Shown here piece by piece: positions 20,123 to 21,456 of a stretch of 21,456 nucleotides of DNA (position 1 is its first letter; every line of letters starts with the position of its first letter). Under the pieces are notes generated by a model. That model did not search any database, was not told the DNA's origin, and saw nothing but the letters and a program-made list of their open reading frames with translations. The position numbers and the translations under genes were made by a program. The DNA lies in assembly GCA_000310025.1 (NCBI GenBank), contig FN648379.1, positions 274,421-295,876 on the forward strand, read 5' to 3'. Source of the DNA: Ectocarpus siliculosus. Lineage: Eukaryota > Sar > Phaeophyceae > Ectocarpales > Ectocarpaceae.

Positions 20123-21176
20123 ATTGTTGATGTTGCCACTTTTGTGGTTCACGGCCAATCTCTCAACTTCCCCGTCTCCCGCCTCGCCGTGCCCAGATGG
20201 GAGAGGTCATGGACGCCAACGCGGTGTTGACCATGACCTGTCAAAGGCTCAAGGAAGAGGCAGGGAAGCCGGAAGACTTCTCCTACGGAGATCTGGCAGC
20301 GGTCAAGAAGGCACAGGCCGGGGAGGTGGGAGGCGGTAGGCATCCGCGAGAAACCGCTGCCAATCGTGCATGTTGTAGAGTGTGGGATTGGGGTATGGTA
20401 TCATGGGCTTGTTGTTGTCGTTGTTGTTGTTGTTGCTGCTGCTGCTGTCGTTGTGTGTTGTCGCTGTTATTGCTGGTGCGTTGATTACAGCAGAGGTTTA
20501 TCCTGGCACGGTATTTCTCGCGCGCGGACAAACAGATCGCAGATCGTGCTGGGGGGGGGGGTACGAAACACTGCTGCAACACGTTTGTGGCCGCGGTAGT
20601 GGGGTCCCAGCAAGCAAGGGCGTCACGGCGCGAAACGTGGCAGTATCAGTGACAGGAGGGAGAGGACTACAATAGGAAACATGGTGGTCGTGAATATGGA
20701 GACTTTCCTGATGCATGCCTGTAGGTGTTCACACATTTTTCGAAATTCCCGGTCTTCAAAGCGAAGACTTGATGCTATGGACTTGAAACATGTTGCTTCT
20801 GGCATCGTTCGTGGTTCACGCCAGCAGAACACCCCTGTACCAAATACAGCCCCCCCTCTCCCCCCGAGAGCCTGGTTCGGTGAGAACCCGGCGTGCTCCG
20901 TCCCGACTTTGTAGGGATGCGAGGTCAACGGTCAAACGACTACAGCATGCACGACTGTGAGTACATCCCCCACCCGCTCCCCCCGCCCCCTCCCGCAAGG
21001 TCGCCCGCATGACCGCAGTCGCGGCGGAACTCCAGACGCAAGTGGACGACCTTAACGACGAACGGGTGCGGCTCCTGAAGAAGCTAAGGGATGGGGCGGG
21101 GGCAGGATCGGGCGCCCCCACACACGGGGCTGCTGAGGGGAGACAGGGCGACGAAGACGAAAGGAGGCAGCAAAAT
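14207..21176 (+). CDS. CEP290: CEP290-like centrosomal/ciliary transition-zone coiled-coil protein, 5' part (ten exons)
   Basis: Exons 14207-14506, 15409-15578, 16019-16163, 16484-16624, 17669-17788, 18372-18542, 18926-19038, 19623-19725, 20197-20325 and 21000-21176 join in frame to 523 codons; seven of nine introns are phase 0. In-frame TAA and TAG stops lie just before the start codon, whose context is ACCATGG. The protein is almost entirely Glu/Lys/Leu-rich heptad coiled coil. The CEP290 assignment rests on four segments in the order of the human protein as I recall it: DNLETQLEDKD at 84-94, RNETLTVQNEDLRGEFNEA at 187-205 (human ANEKIEVQNQEMRKNLEES), YEEGHGLVDAV at 388-398 (human YESGVYGLEDAV), and MDANAVL at 426-432 followed by LNDERVRLLKKLR at 483-495 (human LEEERLDLKKKIR). 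Human CEP290 has about 2,480 residues, so most of the gene lies beyond the window. Known role: links axoneme and membrane in the ciliary transition zone. No paralogous coiled-coil protein fits as well. Confidence 0.75.
16628..16648 (+). repeat. (AGC)7 microsatellite touching a splice donor
   Basis: Seven AGC units start at base 4 of intron 4 of the CEP290-like gene, so the donor GTGAGC forms the edge of the repeat. Confidence 0.9.
18069..18083. repeat. Homopolymer run of 15 G
   Basis: Fifteen consecutive G lie in intron 5 (17789-18371) of the CEP290-like gene. Confidence 0.9.
18543..18925 (+). other. Probable GC-AG intron (intron 6 of the CEP290-like gene)
   Basis: The coding frame of exon 6 ends at AAG, followed by GCAAGC, close to the AG/GCAAGT consensus of GC-AG introns. 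The acceptor is TACGTACAG, followed by the phase-0 frame of exon 7. GT dinucleotides further right lie in codons that no longer look like coiled coil. Confidence 0.65.
19049..19165 (+). repeat. Three imperfect repeats of about 41-46 bp in intron 7
   Basis: Units begin TGTACAAGTGCTAATAAAAT at 19049, CGTACAAGCGCTAATGAAAT at 19095 and TGTACAATTGCTGATGGAG at 19136. The first two continue with a TTTCG/CCCGTTT-type segment. The first unit starts 10 bp after the exon 7 donor. Confidence 0.7.
19424..19445 (+). repeat. Perfect 8-bp stem hairpin in a field of AAGGACAC repeats
   Basis: GTGTCCTT, a six-base loop and AAGGACAC form a perfect hairpin. AAGGACAC recurs at 19522 and 19541, and the inverse GTGTCCTT at 19576, all in intron 7. 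The octamer also occurs in exon 8 (19631) and in intron 1 (14905). Confidence 0.75.
19977..20133 (+). repeat. TGG/TGY trinucleotide microsatellite
   Basis: A long run of TGG, TGC and TGT triplets, interrupted near 20057-20071, fills part of intron 8 of the CEP290-like gene. Long open frames here on both strands (poly-Leu, poly-Asn) are artefacts of the repeat. Confidence 0.9.
20409..20457 (+). repeat. Second TGY trinucleotide microsatellite
   Basis: A shorter run of TGT, TGC and TCG triplets lies in intron 9 of the CEP290-like gene. It is of the same type as 19977-20133. Confidence 0.85.
20551..20561. repeat. Homopolymer run of 11 G
   Basis: Eleven consecutive G lie in intron 9 of the CEP290-like gene. 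Confidence 0.85.
20872..20965 (+). repeat. Dispersed repeat, copy B
   Basis: Second copy of the repeat at 2619-2715. It starts CTGGTTCGGTGAGAACCCGG and ends CACGACTGTGAGTACA, with one 3-bp gap and scattered substitutions. It lies in intron 9 of the CEP290-like gene and ends 34 bp before exon 10. Confidence 0.8.
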
Positions 21177-21456
21177 GTGAGGGCGGTGTATGTGTGTGTG
21201 CGGGGGGGTGATGGTTTCCCTTTTTTCTACCTCTCTCTCTCTCTCCGTCATGCATGGGTGATCTACCGAGGAATTAACTTGTGGTTGCCCCCCCCCCTCC
21301 CTCAATCGTTTGTGGAACCCACAGCACAATGTCTTCCTCACCGTTAGACTCTTTTCCAAACATAAATCTGTTCTATAATATATTATACCACCCCTTCTTC
21401 TCTGGCGACGCGCCTTTGCCGGACCGTTAGACGCAATGTATCTCTACTTGCCACTG
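21177..21456 (+). other. Start of intron 10 of the CEP290-like gene, to the window edge
   Basis: After donor AAT/GTGAGG at 21177 the sequence holds a GT-rich stretch, a short G run and a (CT)n run near 21231-21245. No coding segment is recognisable, so the next exon lies outside the window. Confidence 0.6.

Noticed and set aside
19673-20158. Minus-strand frame with long poly-Asn and poly-Ser
   Set aside because: It is produced by the TGY microsatellite and is antisense to CEP290-like exon 8.

Overview
This window looks like nuclear DNA of an intron-rich, flagellate-bearing eukaryote. Coding exons are GC-rich. Introns run from about 140 to 1470 bp and are mostly GT-AG. They carry poly-G/C runs, TGY and AGC microsatellites and small dispersed or fold-back repeats. 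A centrosome/cilium protein of the CEP290 type points to a lineage with motile flagellate cells. The overall style resembles a brown alga or related stramenopile (Ectocarpus-like), but that placement is inference. No bacterial signals, rRNA, tRNA or CRISPR were seen.

Layout: (1) About 1030-4726, minus strand, is a multi-exon gene for a histidine-phosphatase (phosphoglycerate-mutase-like) protein. I rebuilt it from five exons; most are too short to appear as long open frames. Its 3' end is not found and probably lies left of the window. (2) 4727-4888 is a 162-bp divergent intergenic region. (3) 4889-6595, plus strand, is an apparently intronless PrmC/HemK-type release-factor glutamine methyltransferase with a long organelle-type N-terminal extension. 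(4) 6596-8292 lies between two convergent genes and has no supported gene. (5) 8293-12487, minus strand, is a four-exon ankyrin-repeat protein of about 697 residues; its 1468-bp intron 2 contains a fold-back, MITE-like element. (6) 12488-14206 is a 1.7-kb divergent intergenic region with a perfect 25-bp tandem duplication. (7) 14207 to the right edge, plus strand, holds the first ten exons (523 codons) of a long coiled-coil protein that I assign to CEP290. It runs off the window.

How the genes relate: there are two head-to-head pairs (phosphatase/PrmC and ankyrin/CEP290) and one tail-to-tail junction. The four products have no obvious common pathway: sugar-phosphate or phosphoester chemistry, organelle translation termination, an ankyrin scaffold, and the ciliary transition zone. 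Nothing here is convincingly a new biological system. The most useful results are the reconstructed gene models, a probable GC-AG intron, a stop-free 3n intron inside an ankyrin repeat, and several repeat families placed close to splice sites.
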